From NCBI GenBank assembly GCA_030017395.1, contig JASEIZ010000114.1, positions 1-6,707 of the forward strand: a stretch of DNA of 6,707 nucleotides, written 5' to 3'. Positions within the stretch are counted from its first letter, which is position 1. Each line of letters opens with the position of its first letter. The notes under the pieces are model-generated. The model saw only the letters and a list, made by a program, of their open reading frames with translations, was not told the DNA's origin and ran no database searches. Positions 5,186 to 6,707 of this stretch are shown one piece after another. The position numbers and the translations under genes are program-made. The stretch is from Desulfobacterales bacterium (GTDB taxonomy: Bacteria; Desulfobacterota; Desulfobacteria; Desulfobacterales; ETH-SRB1).

Positions 5186-6616
5186 TTAATTGCTGTTTTG
5201 GGGGAAGATTTTACCTGGGTTTAATATGCCTTTTGGATCAAAAACATTTTTTATATTTTTCATCAGAGCAAGTTCAACATCTCCGATCTCTTTTTTAATA
5301 TAAGGCGCCTTGGTTATACCTATCCCATGTTCACCGGAAATGGTTCCTCCAAGTTCAAGTGTATAGTCGAAAAGGGCCTCAACCGCTGTTTTCGCCTTTT
5401 CAAGCTCATACTTATTTTGTTTGTCCAGTATTATATTAAAATGGATATTCCCATCACCTGCATGCCCGAAACTGACTATACAGAGTCCTGTTTCATCCCT
5501 TAACACATTTATCTTTTTTACTATATCAGGTATCTTGCTTCTTGGAACTACAATATCCTCGTTTATCTTATCCGGTCCATAACAAAACAGAGCAGGAGAA
5601 ATTGCCTTGCGCGCTTTCCAGATGTTTGCTGCTTCCTCTTCGGTATCGGCTTTTTCAACCCTTGTTGCGCCACGATTAATACAAAGAGTTTTTAATTTAT
5701 TTGCGACTCTGTTTGTTTCATCCTCATTTCCGTCGATCTCTATTAAAAGCAAAGCTTCTGCTTTGATCGGAAGACCTATTTTAAGGTAGTTTTCCACACA
5801 CCTTATCGAAGCATTATCCATATATTCCATAGTGCGTGGGATTATGCGGTTTCTTATGATTTCCGATACTGTTTGAGCTGCTGTTTCGATCTTATCAAAA
5901 ACAGCGATTATTGTTTTTGATACTTCGGGAAGGGGTAAAAGGCGAACCATTATTCTGGTAATTATTCCGAGTGTGCCTTCAGATCCTGTTATCAAGCGGG
6001 TCAGGTCATATCCGACCACCCCCTTGGTGGTTTGTACACCGGTATTAATAATTTCTCCGCTTGGGAGGACAATTTCGAGGCCGAGTACATAATCCCTGGT
6101 TACGCCGTATTTAATTGCGCGGGGACCTCCGGCGCATTCAGCAACATTTCCACCCATAGTTGAAAATTCGGAGCTTGATGGATCCGGGGGATAGAAAAGA
6201 GATTCTTTTTCAACAGCCTTATGAAAGTGGCCGGTTATAACGCCAGGTTCCACGTGGGCGATCAGATTTTCCTTGTCGATTTTCAGAATGCGGTTCAAAC
6301 GGGTCATTACGATAATGACACCCCCTCTGACCGCAAGGGATCCGCCGGTCATGCCGGAACCTGAACCGCGTGGGATAACAAAGAAGCCATGTTTATTGGC
6401 GAGTCTTAATATAGCAGATATTTCAGAGCTGTTTTTGGGGAATAAAACAGCATCCGGCATATAGGTTCGGGCAGTTGCATCGTATGCATAACAGGCAAGG
6501 TCCTCTTTTGCTTTGCTGCAATTGGCTGTGCCGACAATATTCTGAAGTTGTTTAAAAATAGTGTTGGTCAAAACTGACAAGCTCGTAAAAACTCCCAAAA
6601 TACCGTTTTCCGTCAT
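5186..6616 (-). CDS. glcD: FAD-linked oxidase, GlcD/D-lactate dehydrogenase family
   Basis: This 476-residue flavoprotein belongs to the family of glycolate oxidase subunit GlcD and D-lactate dehydrogenases, which oxidise 2-hydroxy acids to 2-oxo acids. The FAD-binding PCMH-type domain shows PRGSGSGMTGG (82-92), FYPPDPSS (141-148), MGGNVAECAGG (154-164), KYGVTRDYVLGLE (169-181) and GYDLTRLITGSEGTLG (202-217). The C-terminal oxidase domain has GHAGDGNIH (384-392) and SGEHGIG (427-433), whose His and Glu residues bind a metal in related enzymes, then NPGKIF near the end. In a lactate-using sulfate reducer D-lactate is a likely substrate, but glycolate is possible. No GlcE/GlcF partner is in view. 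The first 12-17 residues from ATG 6616 are encoded by the miniature element; TTG 6580 or TTG 6571 could be the real start. Confidence 0.92.
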   Translation of the reverse strand: MTENGILGVFTSLSVLTNTIFKQLQNIVGTANCSKAKEDLACYAYDATARTYMPDAVLFPKNSSEISAILRLANKHGFFVIPRGSGSGMTGGSLAVRGGVIIVMTRLNRILKIDKENLIAHVEPGVITGHFHKAVEKESLFYPPDPSSSEFSTMGGNVAECAGGPRAIKYGVTRDYVLGLEIVLPSGEIINTGVQTTKGVVGYDLTRLITGSEGTLGIITRIMVRLLPLPEVSKTIIAVFDKIETAAQTVSEIIRNRIIPRTMEYMDNASIRCVENYLKIGLPIKAEALLLIEIDGNEDETNRVANKLKTLCINRGATRVEKADTEEEAANIWKARKAISPALFCYGPDKINEDIVVPRSKIPDIVKKINVLRDETGLCIVSFGHAGDGNIHFNIILDKQNKYELEKAKTAVEALFDYTLELGGTISGEHGIGITKAPYIKKEIGDVELALMKNIKNVFDPKGILNPGKIFPQNSN

Positions 6617-6707
6617 TCCGGCGAAAGCCGGAATCCAGTCTTTTCAAGCAGTTGCAGACCATCTGGACTCCGGTTTTCACCGGAGTGACGACTTTTTACG
6701 AGTTCAT
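6567..6707 (-). mobile_element. Miniature inverted-repeat element, copy 2 (reaches the window edge)
   Basis: The element resembles copy 1 in reverse. Its outer ends are at 6567-6594 (core CTCGTAAAAACTC) and 6690-6707; the latter is the exact reverse complement of 3961-3978 over 18 bases. Inside are two hairpins, ATTCCGGC-GAAA-GCCGGAAT (6615-6634) and ACTCCGGT-TTTC-ACCGGAGT (6667-6686), which are themselves inverted copies of each other. The two hairpins differ by paired changes that keep both stems intact. The element overlaps the start of the glcD-like gene. The far end may extend past the window, so any target duplication cannot be judged. Confidence 0.7.

Noticed and set aside
5180..5192. 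Bidirectional rho-independent terminator
   Set aside because: The stem is five A/T-rich pairs with no run of T on either side.

Overview
The window looks like a chromosomal housekeeping region of a moderately AT-rich Gram-negative bacterium. A sulfate-reducer-like deltaproteobacterium (Desulfobacterota, Desulfobacterales-like) is the best guess. This rests on the order rplI-dnaB-hflX, an HflX with the long N-terminal extension, a GlcD-type FAD oxidase, and intergenic hairpin repeats with GTCATTCCGG...CCGGAATCCAG ends. The assignment is an inference from gene content; no database search was possible.

Layout. Bases 1-34 hold only the tail of an unidentified upstream gene. The + strand then carries rplI (ribosomal protein L9, 241-684), dnaB (replicative helicase, 920-2320) and hflX (ribosome-splitting GTPase, 2317-3937). 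dnaB and hflX overlap by ATGA and are probably translationally coupled. hflX is broken by a frameshift in a short CA tract near 2599-2605. Its N-terminal extension (2317-2634) and its ribosome-binding/GTPase core (2552-3937) are therefore separate reading frames. A palindromic miniature element (about 3951-4124) separates hflX from a SuhB-type inositol monophosphatase gene (4152-4943), which is followed by a small cysteine-rich protein gene (4986-5174). On the minus strand, converging with these, is a GlcD-like FAD-linked oxidase gene (6616-5186). Its 5' end runs into a second copy of the same miniature element (about 6567 to the window end).

The non-coding DNA is more structured than the genes suggest. 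Both gaps flanking rplI are built of degenerate 7-base tandem repeats arranged in opposing orientations: GAAATTR units upstream, TTYACRG and AGCTGAA units downstream. The later gaps hold the two copies of the miniature inverted-repeat element. These share ends of about 28 bp (core GACTTTTTACGAG) and carry internal hairpins with compensatory base changes.

I see no defence system, CRISPR array, tRNA, rRNA or transposase. The points most worth attention are the hflX frameshift, the element that appears to supply the start of glcD, the heptad repeat blocks, and the small Cys protein.
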